NCBI RefSeq assembly: GCF_963667735.1
Contig: NZ_OY763919.1
Span: forward strand, 2,667,539-2,731,538
DNA: 64,000 bases
Direction: 5' to 3'
From: an uncultured Methanoregula sp.
Lineage (GTDB): Archaea; Halobacteriota; Methanomicrobia; Methanomicrobiales; Methanospirillaceae
Shown one piece after another: positions 1 through 8,430 of the stretch; positions within the stretch are counted from its first letter, which is position 1; every line of letters starts with the position of its first letter. The notes below the pieces were generated by a model that was not told the DNA's origin, ran no database searches, and worked only from the letters and a program-made list of their open reading frames with translations. Made by a program: the position numbers and the translations under genes.

Positions 1-52
1 CCTCCCATATGCCCTGACGTAACGGTCCTAAAAAATCATCCAGCCTGGTCAT
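1..52 (-). CDS. Possible 5' end of a gene running off the left edge
   Basis: An ATG at 52 on the minus strand opens a frame that stays open for 17 codons to the window edge (begins MTRLDDFLGPLRQG). The peptide looks protein-like, but it is too short to assign. No clear ribosome binding site is visible. It would be divergent from the kinase gene at 314. The 53-313 gap holds an AT-rich patch near 262-272 that could be a TATA element for that kinase. Confidence 0.35.
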   Translation of the reverse strand, partial: MTRLDDFLGPLRQGIWE

Positions 53-313
53 TATTCCCGCCTTCTGCCGTTCTCCTGCACACGACTGTTTTGCTCTCAT
101 CTGCCTTTAATAAAACGAATCTGCACGGACCGTTTTTCACGTGGTTATCCAGCTATCCGCTCATTGAAGCCAGAGAAGGTCACCCTTAGGGGCAGGGGTA
201 TTTTCTTAATCGGGTATGGGAATATCTGCTCCTCATAGTAAAAGTGAGTTTGCGGACGCGAATCTATTAATAATCGTCAGGAGAGTTGTTATTAAAAAAA
301 CCGGGCCGACTCC

Positions 314-3274
314 ATGAATCCCATCCCCACTCTCGAAGACGAGTTACAGTTCCTCAAAATATCCGTTGAGCGATCATCCGATGAGGTCTTCTGGCTTGAT
401 TTTGAGGGAAACATACTCTATGCCAATGACGCGGCCAGCCGGATTACCGGTTTTTCCCGGCAGGAACTCTGCGCCATGAAGATATTTGAGCTGGATCCGG
501 AGATGCCCCCGGGCGCATGGGAAGCCTCGGTTGCCGATCTGCGGGAGAAGAAGACCCAGTTCATCACATCCCGGCACCGGTGCAAAGACGGTACGATTAT
601 CGATGTCGATATCCTTGCAATCTATGTCAATCATGGCGACCGGGAGTTCAGTTTTGCCTATGTACGGGAGATAACGGAGCGCAAACGGGTCGAAGCCCTG
701 CTCCGGGAGACCGATCGGAAATATCGCCTGCTTGCGGATCATGTCCATGATGTCATCTGGACTACAGGCCGGGATATGCGTTTCACCTACATCTCTCCAT
801 CTGTCACGGCACTCCGGGGTCTGACTCCCGAAGAGGCCATGGCAGAGACCTTCCGGGAGGCGCTGACCCCGGAATCCTACCGGGTATTGATGGAGAGCCG
901 CGAACAGGGTCTGGCGGCGTGGAAAAAAGGCGGATCCGTTCCCCGCAACATTGTCCTGGAACTGGAATTCCGGCGGAAGGATGGAACAACGGTATGGACA
1001 GACGTGGCAATCACTCCCGTCTTTGACCCGGGCAGGGTGCCTGTCGGGGCTGTCGGCATTATCCGGGATATCTCCCAGAGACGGCAGATGGAGCAATCCC
1101 TGCGGGAGAACCAGGAAAAACTCCGCACGGTCCTGGATAACCTGCCGGATCTCGTTCTTGTCCACCGCAACGGGATCATCCAGTATGTCAATCCCTCCAT
1201 GATCGACAACATGGGAATAACTCCGGAAAATGTCCTGAACACATCGATCCTGGATTACATTCCCCCCAGGTACCATGCCCGCATAGCATCTGCCGTCCGC
1301 GAGCGGACCGAGAACGGCCGGCATGAACCGTACGAGATCGAGATCGAATCCCCCGTGAAAGGCCACCGGGTGGTCCTCATCCGGGGTTCGAATATTGAGT
1401 TCGATGGATCCCCTGCAGTCTTAACGGTGCTGACCGATGTCACCGATCAGAAACGGGCAGAAGAAGCGCTCCGGGAGAGCGAGGAGAAGTTCCGGTCGTA
1501 CGTGGAGAATGCCAATGACATTGTATTCTCCCTGACCCCCGAGGGGATTACCTCATATGTCTCCCCGAACTGGACCGAAGTGCTAGGGCACGATACTGCT
1601 GAAATTATCGGAAAACCGGTACGGCACATTCATCCCGACGATTTACCCCGGGTCCAGGAGTTCATCCGGCAGACTGTCGCGAATAAGAAAAAGGCGGGCG
1701 GGATCGAATACCGGATACAGCATAAGGACGGTACCTGGCAATGGCATACCCAGAACATCTCACCGGTCTATGATGCCGGCGGCAGGGTTGTTGCAATTCA
1801 CGGCATCTGTCATGATATCACCGAACGTAAAAAAGCGGAAGAAGCGCTCCGGGAGAGCGAGGAGAAATTCCGGTCGTACGTGGAGAATGCCCATGATATC
1901 ATTTATACCCTGACGTATGAGGGTATCTTTACCTATGTCTCTCCGCGGTGGACTGAACTGCTCGGACATGATGCCCGCGAAGTTGTTGGCAAGTCGTTCA
2001 GTGTGTTTATCCATCCCGACGATCATCAGGTCTGTCGAGAATTTATCCGGCAGGTTCTCTCGACCGGTGAAAAGAAGGGCGGGATTGAGTACCGGATTCT
2101 GCACAAAGACGGGACCTGGCGATGGCATACCACCACGGCTTCGCCCTTAAGAGACGATGCAGGAACTATAACCTCGTACCTTGGGATCTGCCGGGATATC
2201 ACGGACCGCAAGAGAGCCGAAGAAGCCCTCCGGAAAAGCGGGCAGCAGCTGGCCGATGCAATGGATATCGCCTCCCTGGTGAACTGGGAGTACGATGCCG
2301 CCACCAATCTCTTCACGTTCAATGACCGGTTTTATGCGCTCTATGGCACGACTGCAAAGCGTGAAGGCGGCCTTCAGATGTCTCCGGACATCTATGCCCG
2401 GGAGTTCATCCACCCGGACGACCGGCATCTCATGTTTATGGAACTTGAGAACCTCCTGAAGACAACCGATTCCAGGTACCTGGCCCATCTTGAACACCGC
2501 ATCATCCGGAGGGACGGGGAAGTCCGGCAGATCAGCGTGCATGTCCGGGTCACCCTGGATGCGGAAGGCAGGCTGGTCCGGACCCATGGGGCGAACCAGG
2601 ATATCACCGAGCGGAAACAGGCCGAGAAGGCTCTTGGCCGCGCAAACCGCCAGCTCACCCTGCTCAACGGCATCACCCGGCATGATATCCTCAACAAAGT
2701 CTCGATCATCCTCGGGTTCCTTGCTGTTGCAGAGAAAAAAGAGAGCGATCCGGAAATTTGCAGGTACCTTGAAAAGATAGAGTCCGCAACTGCCGCAATC
2801 CAGTCGCAGATCGAATTCACCCGGATGTACGAGAATCTCGGCACCCACGAGCCGCAGTGGATCGATCTGGATACTGTCATGCCCCGCCAGCATATCCCCC
2901 CTCCGATCACCCTGAATTCCGATGTGAAAGGCGTCCAGGTATTTTCCGACCCGATGCTGGAAAAGGTGTTCTTCAACCTTCTTGACAACTCGATCCGGCA
3001 CGGTCAGATGGTGTCTGAAATCCGAATCTCGGCCCGCCTTTCGGACGGGAACCTTGTGGTGGTGTGGGAGGACAATGGTGTCGGCATTGCAGCAGACGAG
3101 AAGGAGCGGGTCTTCGAACGGGGGTATGGGAGGAACACCGGCCTTGGTATGTTCCTGGTCCGGGAGATACTTACCCTGACGGGTATCACGATATCGGAGA
3201 CCGGGGAGCCGGGCCGGGGTGCCCGGTTCGAGATCCTGGTTCCGAAGGGAATGTTCCGGGTTCATGGTGCATAA
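314..3274 (+). CDS. Multi-PAS sensor histidine kinase, soluble
   Basis: This is a cytoplasmic signal-transducing kinase of 986 residues with no membrane segment. I count six PAS/PAC units, roughly at 12-125, 130-255, 262-385, 390-512, 517-640 and 645-770. Most end in the usual 'DITERK' type junction. A dimerisation helix follows with the H-box ITRHDILN, where His is the predicted phospho-acceptor (about residue 790). The HATPase_c domain has an N box (NLLDNSIRHG), a G1 box (EDNGVGI) and a GLGMFLV motif. PAS units 4 and 5 are so alike, also in DNA, that they look like a tandem duplication. No response regulator is adjacent, so partner and signal are unknown. Family call is secure. Confidence 0.93.
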   Translation: MNPIPTLEDELQFLKISVERSSDEVFWLDFEGNILYANDAASRITGFSRQELCAMKIFELDPEMPPGAWEASVADLREKKTQFITSRHRCKDGTIIDVDILAIYVNHGDREFSFAYVREITERKRVEALLRETDRKYRLLADHVHDVIWTTGRDMRFTYISPSVTALRGLTPEEAMAETFREALTPESYRVLMESREQGLAAWKKGGSVPRNIVLELEFRRKDGTTVWTDVAITPVFDPGRVPVGAVGIIRDISQRRQMEQSLRENQEKLRTVLDNLPDLVLVHRNGIIQYVNPSMIDNMGITPENVLNTSILDYIPPRYHARIASAVRERTENGRHEPYEIEIESPVKGHRVVLIRGSNIEFDGSPAVLTVLTDVTDQKRAEEALRESEEKFRSYVENANDIVFSLTPEGITSYVSPNWTEVLGHDTAEIIGKPVRHIHPDDLPRVQEFIRQTVANKKKAGGIEYRIQHKDGTWQWHTQNISPVYDAGGRVVAIHGICHDITERKKAEEALRESEEKFRSYVENAHDIIYTLTYEGIFTYVSPRWTELLGHDAREVVGKSFSVFIHPDDHQVCREFIRQVLSTGEKKGGIEYRILHKDGTWRWHTTTASPLRDDAGTITSYLGICRDITDRKRAEEALRKSGQQLADAMDIASLVNWEYDAATNLFTFNDRFYALYGTTAKREGGLQMSPDIYAREFIHPDDRHLMFMELENLLKTTDSRYLAHLEHRIIRRDGEVRQISVHVRVTLDAEGRLVRTHGANQDITERKQAEKALGRANRQLTLLNGITRHDILNKVSIILGFLAVAEKKESDPEICRYLEKIESATAAIQSQIEFTRMYENLGTHEPQWIDLDTVMPRQHIPPPITLNSDVKGVQVFSDPMLEKVFFNLLDNSIRHGQMVSEIRISARLSDGNLVVVWEDNGVGIAADEKERVFERGYGRNTGLGMFLVREILTLTGITISETGEPGRGARFEILVPKGMFRVHGA

Positions 3275-3467
3275 CCGGCTCTTGCGTTTTTTGCCGGGTT
3301 CCGGAGAGCCCGCTTGACGTGCTTCGGGAATATCGGGAGACCCGGGTCCGCGTACCCGCCTTGTAGCCGCCGGCCGGGAAGGTGACAGCCGGCTTTTCCA
3401 CCGGTGAATTTTGAGGGCAATCCGGAAACATTCCGGAATATTTTTCATTCGGCGTTTCTGAAGTCAG

Positions 3468-3484
3468 GCAACCGGGCCGGTTGC
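3468..3484. promoter_or_regulatory. Perfect inverted repeat upstream of the Cache lipoprotein gene
   Basis: GCAACCGG and CCGGTTGC flank a single G, giving 8-bp arms, 42 nt before the ATG at 3526. The position suits an operator or a 5'-leader hairpin for the downstream gene. It could also be a chance GC palindrome; no second copy was seen. Confidence 0.3.
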
Positions 3485-3525
3485 GATCACCTTTATCATC
3501 CCTGCCAAAAAACAGCTGATACATA

Positions 3526-4935
3526 ATGCGCTGCTCTGTTCCCGCAAGCCTGCTCTCTCTTCTGATCATTGCCTGCCTCATCGCTGCCGGCTGCACCGGA
3601 TCGACCGGGCCCGCACCGGCAACCCCGGCATCTCCCGCTCCGCCGGTTCCCGCCCGGGGAACTGCCGTCTCTCTCAAGGAGATCGTCCCGTACGTGGATG
3701 CTGCCGCACTCTATGCCCGCCAGGTGGGAAAAGAGCGGGCCATAGCCGAGTTCAACAATCCGGAGAGCGTCTTCAACCAGGGGGGAGCCTACATCTGTTC
3801 CGAAGGTCTCGACGGAACGGCCCTGGCCGAACCCTTCGAGCAGGGAATCGTGGGGACAAAAATTTTGAACCTGACCGACCCGTATGGCATACCGGTTGTA
3901 GAGAACCTGATCTATACTGCCCGTGACGGGAAGGGACTGGTCAGTTATCATTACCGGAACCCGTTGCATAACTTCACCCTTGAGTCCAAGGTCTCGTATG
4001 TGGTGAATATCGACGGGACCTACTACATTGCTGCAGGGTATTACGAGAACCTTGGCACGGTATTTCCCGCAGCAGGCATGGCCCCCCGGCAGCAGGATCT
4101 GACGGCAGATGATCTTGTTGCATTTGTCACCGGGGCCCGGGACTATGCCCGGAAATACGGCAGGGAGCAGGCACTCGCGGCATTCAACAACAGATCCGGG
4201 CCCTTTGCCCGGGAGGAACTGTACATCATTGCCTATGATTCCCGTGAGCGAAACCTTGCGCATCCCAATTCCCCGATGATCCGGAACCTCTCCCTGAAAC
4301 ATTACACCGACCAGGACTCGGTTGCAACCATTGCGGAGCTGGGGGATACCGCCCGGCGCGGGGGTGGGTTTGCCCACACAACCCAGCAGATCCCGGTAAA
4401 CGGGAGCCTCGTCTTTGCACCCAAACTCCAGTATGTGCTGCCGGTTGACGACACCTGGTGGGTCTCTGCGGCAATCCTCAACCCGGATTACACGCAGCTC
4501 CGGACAGGAAACCTCACCGGAGTCCGGATACGGAACCAGACGCAGGAAGATCTCTACAGCCTTGTCAACCGGGCGGTCCGGTATGCGCAGGAGAACGGGA
4601 ACGACAAGGCCCTTGCCGAGATCGGGAAGCCTGACGGCATGTTCGCAAGGGGCGATCTCTTTGTCTGGGCCGAGGGCTTCAACGGCACCATCCTCGCAGA
4701 TCCGTACCTGAAGGACGTTGTCGGGACGAACTGCATGGATTACACCGATGCCTATGGCGAGAAGACAACCCTGGCAGCCATTTCCGCAATCCAAAACGGC
4801 ACCGGGTATGCCCATGGCATGTTTGCCAATACCGCAACCGGATCGAACCGACCGGTGCCGAAACTTATGTACATGAAAGCGGTTGACGATACCTGGTGGA
4901 TAGGAGGCGGGATTTATGGCGTGGAGGTGCGATGA
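3526..4935 (+). CDS. Lipoprotein with three tandem Cache-like sensor domains
   Basis: This is a 469-residue exported protein. A hydrophobic signal segment (about 5-20) ends in a lipobox-like AAGC, so Cys23 is probably lipid-anchored, followed by a Pro/Ala/Thr-rich linker. The rest is three repeats of about 135-140 residues, each opening 'YAR..GKE.ALAEFNN..G.F..G..YI' and closing with a 'D.TWWV..G' type strand. That is the pattern of single Cache domains (sCache_2), which bind small ligands outside the cell. No kinase or methyl-accepting part is attached, so it may act as a free sensor or binding protein. The upstream kinase gene is co-directional but 250 bp away. Ligand unknown. Confidence 0.8.
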   Translation: MRCSVPASLLSLLIIACLIAAGCTGSTGPAPATPASPAPPVPARGTAVSLKEIVPYVDAAALYARQVGKERAIAEFNNPESVFNQGGAYICSEGLDGTALAEPFEQGIVGTKILNLTDPYGIPVVENLIYTARDGKGLVSYHYRNPLHNFTLESKVSYVVNIDGTYYIAAGYYENLGTVFPAAGMAPRQQDLTADDLVAFVTGARDYARKYGREQALAAFNNRSGPFAREELYIIAYDSRERNLAHPNSPMIRNLSLKHYTDQDSVATIAELGDTARRGGGFAHTTQQIPVNGSLVFAPKLQYVLPVDDTWWVSAAILNPDYTQLRTGNLTGVRIRNQTQEDLYSLVNRAVRYAQENGNDKALAEIGKPDGMFARGDLFVWAEGFNGTILADPYLKDVVGTNCMDYTDAYGEKTTLAAISAIQNGTGYAHGMFANTATGSNRPVPKLMYMKAVDDTWWIGGGIYGVEVR

Positions 4936-5068
4936 GGGCAATGTTGTGGAACTCTTTGCACCATGCGATACCTGCAGGATTTTCTGCGGGACTACCGGAA
5001 ACGGTGCCGGATCCGGAGCCGCTTTATTGTTCCTTACAGAATACTGAACTATTTCCTCTGGTGTAAAA

Positions 5069-5212
5069 ATGACAAAATCCCGGCCCTACGGTGCCATAAG
5101 AAATGTCGAAAAGGTATTGATCGTGCTTGCCATCATAGGCGCCCTGATTGTCCTTGTAATTTATTTCGGCATGGAACTCGCCAACCAGCACGCAGCGCTC
5201 TTTTCCCCGTGA
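5069..5212 (+). CDS. Small single-pass membrane protein
   Basis: A 47-residue frame starts at ATG 5069 and stops with TGA at 5210-5212. The N-terminus is basic (MTKSRPYGAIRNVEK). One strong transmembrane helix follows (about residues 16-33, LIVLAIIGALIVLVIYF-like), then a short polar tail. Composition and topology look like a real small membrane protein. A GGTGT just upstream is a weak ribosome binding site. Function unknown. It lies between the Cache lipoprotein (same strand) and the convergent legumain fusion. Confidence 0.5.
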   Translation: MTKSRPYGAIRNVEKVLIVLAIIGALIVLVIYFGMELANQHAALFSP

Positions 5213-5393
5213 GTCTGATATGGTGGTGCCGGTGTTTCAATAAAGATTCGCCCGGGAACCGACGCAGGGCAACCCGCCCTTTGGTCTGAAAAAAAGGCAC
5301 GTTGCCCATCCGGGTCGGGCGCCCGTGCCGCCACAATGATTGCAGAACTGCAGGGGCTCGTACCCCTGCCCAGTACCTGGAAATAATTCCGGT

Positions 5394-7493
5394 TCAGGAT
5401 GTCAGGTATTCCATGACCGGAGTATCAAGGTTGAAATTTCCCGTGCTGATCATGCGGACATGCGAGCCGGTCACTTTTTTGTACGCAGCAGGATAGAGTT
5501 CCCGGAACGTGACATTGCGGTCTTCCCGGAGCGTGCTCATAACGCCTGCGGTGAACTCGTCCGAGAGCCACTGCCGGATGTCCGCATCGTAGACCGCACC
5601 GAGCGATGGCTCGCTTTTGGCTGCCCCGGTCAGATAGAAGATGCCCGGGGCGGTAACATTGGTTGCCACGCTCTCCCCAAAGCAGGTATCCACGATGAAG
5701 ACCATCTGTCGGTACCGGTGGTTTGTCTCCATCGAATTCGTAAGCGAAGTAAAGTTTTCCGAAGTCATTACTGAATTCCCGGTTCCGAACACGAGGTTCC
5801 CCGGCACCCCGTGGCTTGCAATGTACACAAAGACATCGGTGCTGGCATTGCTCTCAAGGACAACCGGTGTGGATTCCGTCCTTGTGCCGGTCATGACATT
5901 TCTGAACGTGGCTGCATTCACATCTGTTCCGGTATAATCCGGCTGCGCTCCTGACCGGAGATTCGGCCCTTTGGGAACATTGTGGATATCGCCCCTGAGG
6001 GGATTTTCCGGAATCGTGGGAACATCGTCATAGATCATGAGGATGATGTGATCATCGTCAACCCCGTTCTGGCGGAGCAGGGTATAGAAGGCCAGGGCAT
6101 CGGCCTGGTGCCGGTAATTGTTCCATCCCCGCGAGGGACCAACGATCACTGCCCAAAAACCGGTCTTTTTGTCGGGACTGCTGTAGGATCCGGCCTGGGC
6201 TTGCGAAGAGGACATGAGCCCGGGCGAGGCACGGGACTGTCCTGCCGATTCCCCGCCGGTTTTTTCCGGAGCAGTGCTGTTCTTTGTGTCGAGAACCGCA
6301 AGGGTCCGGAACGTGCCGTTGTTCACCTGCCAGTATGAGTAATACGAAGCGATCGGGTCCACCCCGAGCGATTCATCGTACTCAAGGCCGCCGCTTGCAC
6401 CGGTGATCCAGGGCATGGGCCCGGATCGGATCTGCTCAAGCGCTGTCCGCACTCCCCGGGCATCCCAGCCGGTGACCGTTCCCTCGCCATACACGACCTG
6501 CCGGACCGAGTCCGCAAGCGACTCGAAGGGCGCGCTCTCCTGGCGGGCCTCGGCGAACGCAGCGATCAGGAGGGCATCATAGGAAGGCGCCGCGTAATCT
6601 GCCGGGGAATGCTTAAATTTCTTCCCGTACGCCTCAGTAAAACCGGTTGCCGGATCGGCCGTCGGGTTGGTACCTTCGAGCCCTTCAGCAGCAGCCCCGA
6701 GCGAGCTGATAAGGGCCGGCGTTGCTGCAGAATCGGAGAAGAAGAGTTTTGTCCTGCTGCCGGACCGGTCCACCGCCCGCTTGATCCTGGCAGCGTCCTG
6801 CGGATACGCAACTGCTACAAGATAATCCGGATTCGTCCTGAGAGCATCTGCAACATCGGCATCAAGCATTGGCGATCCCTCTTCGAACTGGCGGATGAAG
6901 GGGACATCGATACCATATTCGGTTGCAAAGAACCCGGTCCAGTCGTAGAATGTCTGTCCGTAGGTGCTGTTGTCCGCGAGGAGTGCAACTTTTGTCGTGC
7001 CCTTCCCCTTAAGGATCGTAAGGATTACCTTGACCTGGGCTGCGTCGCCCTGGACGGTCCGCCAGACGTACCCGCTCTTTCCAAACGCCCGCAGGATATC
7101 GCCGGATGTTGCGGACGGGGTGATGAGAACTTTCTTTTTTGCAATGAACGCGGGAGCGAGCGCGTACAGGTCATCACTTTTGTCCGGCCCAATCACAATA
7201 TGGATGGAATCATCGGCAAGGAGTTCCTGTGCCAGCTCTGAAATATTGCCGGAACCCGTGTCCTTGTACACAAGTTCAACATCTCTCCCCGAGATTCCGC
7301 CCTGGCTGTTGATGGTGTCCCTGGCCCAGTCGAGCGGCGCTTTGAATTCAACATCACCGGTTATCGGGAGGAGGACCCCGATGCGGACCGGGGTGCTTTT
7401 GTGGATAATCGTATACCCGGCCCAAGCTCCAGCGAGGATGATGACGACGATGAGTGCAATGAGGGCGAGAGTTTTTCTGTTGATGGTTATCAC
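5394..7493 (-). CDS. Exported fusion: periplasmic-binding-protein type 1 domain plus legumain-like C13 cysteine peptidase
   Basis: This 699-residue protein has an N-terminal membrane anchor or signal (about 8-30) and therefore acts outside the membrane. Residues about 36-385 match the branched-chain amino-acid/amide binding fold (Peripla_BP_6), with the opening IGVLLPITGDVEF and the later VALLADNSTYGQ. A Ser/Gly/Gln-rich linker follows. Residues about 445-699 match legumain/C13 peptidases, with WAVIVGPS, NYRHQADAL, YDD, NP.RGDI.N and DYTGTDV. The catalytic pair is visible as His561 in ASHG and Cys604 in IVDTC. C13 enzymes usually cleave after Asn (or Asp); that specificity is not shown here. 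The simplest reading is ligand-gated proteolysis at the cell surface, which is inference. No permease genes lie nearby, so transport is unlikely. Confidence 0.85.
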   Translation of the reverse strand: MITINRKTLALIALIVVIILAGAWAGYTIIHKSTPVRIGVLLPITGDVEFKAPLDWARDTINSQGGISGRDVELVYKDTGSGNISELAQELLADDSIHIVIGPDKSDDLYALAPAFIAKKKVLITPSATSGDILRAFGKSGYVWRTVQGDAAQVKVILTILKGKGTTKVALLADNSTYGQTFYDWTGFFATEYGIDVPFIRQFEEGSPMLDADVADALRTNPDYLVAVAYPQDAARIKRAVDRSGSRTKLFFSDSAATPALISSLGAAAEGLEGTNPTADPATGFTEAYGKKFKHSPADYAAPSYDALLIAAFAEARQESAPFESLADSVRQVVYGEGTVTGWDARGVRTALEQIRSGPMPWITGASGGLEYDESLGVDPIASYYSYWQVNNGTFRTLAVLDTKNSTAPEKTGGESAGQSRASPGLMSSSQAQAGSYSSPDKKTGFWAVIVGPSRGWNNYRHQADALAFYTLLRQNGVDDDHIILMIYDDVPTIPENPLRGDIHNVPKGPNLRSGAQPDYTGTDVNAATFRNVMTGTRTESTPVVLESNASTDVFVYIASHGVPGNLVFGTGNSVMTSENFTSLTNSMETNHRYRQMVFIVDTCFGESVATNVTAPGIFYLTGAAKSEPSLGAVYDADIRQWLSDEFTAGVMSTLREDRNVTFRELYPAAYKKVTGSHVRMISTGNFNLDTPVMEYLTS

Positions 7494-7542
7494 CGTTGCT
7501 TTGGGAAGACCGGATGTTCCGGAGGGACCGGCGGAGTTATGT

Positions 7543-7600
7543 ACAAAATGATGGGGATACCGGAAAGATAAGGATAGTTATCGGTAACCCCTCATTTTGT
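7543..7600. promoter_or_regulatory. Long imperfect hairpin in the 7494-7893 intergenic region
   Basis: ACAAAATGATGGGG (7543-7556) pairs with CCCCTCATTTTGT (7588-7600), with one bulged base. An inner ACCG/CGGT pair extends the stem. It lies 50 nt upstream of the legumain-fusion start on the minus strand, inside the 400-bp gap between two divergent genes. It could be an operator or a 5'-leader structure. The rest of the gap shows no gene. Confidence 0.4.
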
Positions 7601-7862
7601 GTCATCTTGTCTGTCCGTTCCGGCATAACCGCGGTACGAGCGTTCCTCGCGCCAGCAGATCCGTATGACAAAAACCCCACCGGAACCGGCCCCGGTATTA
7701 CCCGCTACACAAACCGGGTTTCCCGTAACGATTTCTCGGGCTGCCTCACTATCCTTTCCCGAATCCCGCCCGTTCTCCGGCCTGGCAGTCCGGACTTCCG
7801 TGCAGCCGCCCGAGACTAAATGTTTTTATCTGTTCTCTGGGTATTGTTGGGTAGAATACAGT

Positions 7863-7880
7863 ACTCCCTGATCCGGGAGT
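7863..7880 (+). promoter_or_regulatory. Hairpin just upstream of the V4R gene start
   Basis: ACTCCC (7863-7868) and GGGAGT (7875-7880) are perfect 6-bp arms around TGATCC. The repeat ends four bases before the GGAG ribosome binding site (7884-7887) of the gene starting at 7894. It could modulate translation or bind a regulator. The evidence is its position and symmetry only. Confidence 0.35.
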
Positions 7881-7893
7881 AACGGAGATTACG

Positions 7894-8421
7894 ATGACCG
7901 ACAGTGGCAGAAAGTACCGCTTTTCATGGGCTCTCCTCGGGGACCTTGTATCAGGCAGGCCAAGCCTCGGTCCCACAACCCGTCTTGATGTATACCGCCT
8001 TATGCAGTATACCATGCGGGATATCCTTGAACAGGAGTTCGGGACCGATAAAGCAGACGAGATTTTTTACAAGGCCGGGCTGCTTGCCGGAAAGGAGTTT
8101 TACAAAAATCTTCTGGGAACTCCTGCGGACCTCAACGAGTTTGTCCAGAAACTCCAGAAGATCCTCGTTGAAATGAATATCGGCATACTCCGGATCGAGA
8201 AGGCGGACCCGGTTAAGGGCTCCTTTGTCATGACCGTTTCGGAGGATCTGGACTGCTCCGGCCTGCCGGAGACGGGTTTTGGCATCTGCACCTATGACGA
8301 GGGGTTCATTGCAGGGCTTATGGAATCGTTCACCGGTGTTCCTTTCGATGTTAAGGAGATCGACTGCTGGTGCACCGGCGACCGTACCTGCAGGTTTGCA
8401 GCCGAGCGGAGAGCCCGGTAG
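7894..8421 (+). CDS. V4R (4-vinyl reductase) domain sensor protein
   Basis: This is a 175-residue soluble protein with the V4R small-molecule-binding fold. The signs are RLMQYTMRDIL near the N-terminus, 'EIFYKAGLLAGKEFYKN' in the middle, and the family's Cys-rich end 'VKEIDCWCTGDRTCRF' (C-W-C-x4-C). V4R domains bind hydrophobic ligands or metals and often control transcription or signalling. The start is supported by GGAG 6 nt upstream. The stop is only 9 nt before the next gene, a PAS histidine kinase, so the two are almost surely co-transcribed and V4R is probably the kinase's sensory partner (inference). Confidence 0.85.
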   Translation: MTDSGRKYRFSWALLGDLVSGRPSLGPTTRLDVYRLMQYTMRDILEQEFGTDKADEIFYKAGLLAGKEFYKNLLGTPADLNEFVQKLQKILVEMNIGILRIEKADPVKGSFVMTVSEDLDCSGLPETGFGICTYDEGFIAGLMESFTGVPFDVKEIDCWCTGDRTCRFAAERRAR

Positions 8422-8430
8422 ATCCTTCCT

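Noticed and set aside
2147-3448. Minus-strand frame of 433 codons inside the first kinase
   Set aside because: It overlaps the HATPase region fully and shows no domain; an artefact of GC-rich third positions.
3496-4941. Long minus-strand frame (481 codons) over the Cache lipoprotein gene
   Set aside because: It is a mirror frame of a GC-rich gene; the plus strand has lipobox and repeated domains, the minus frame no motif.
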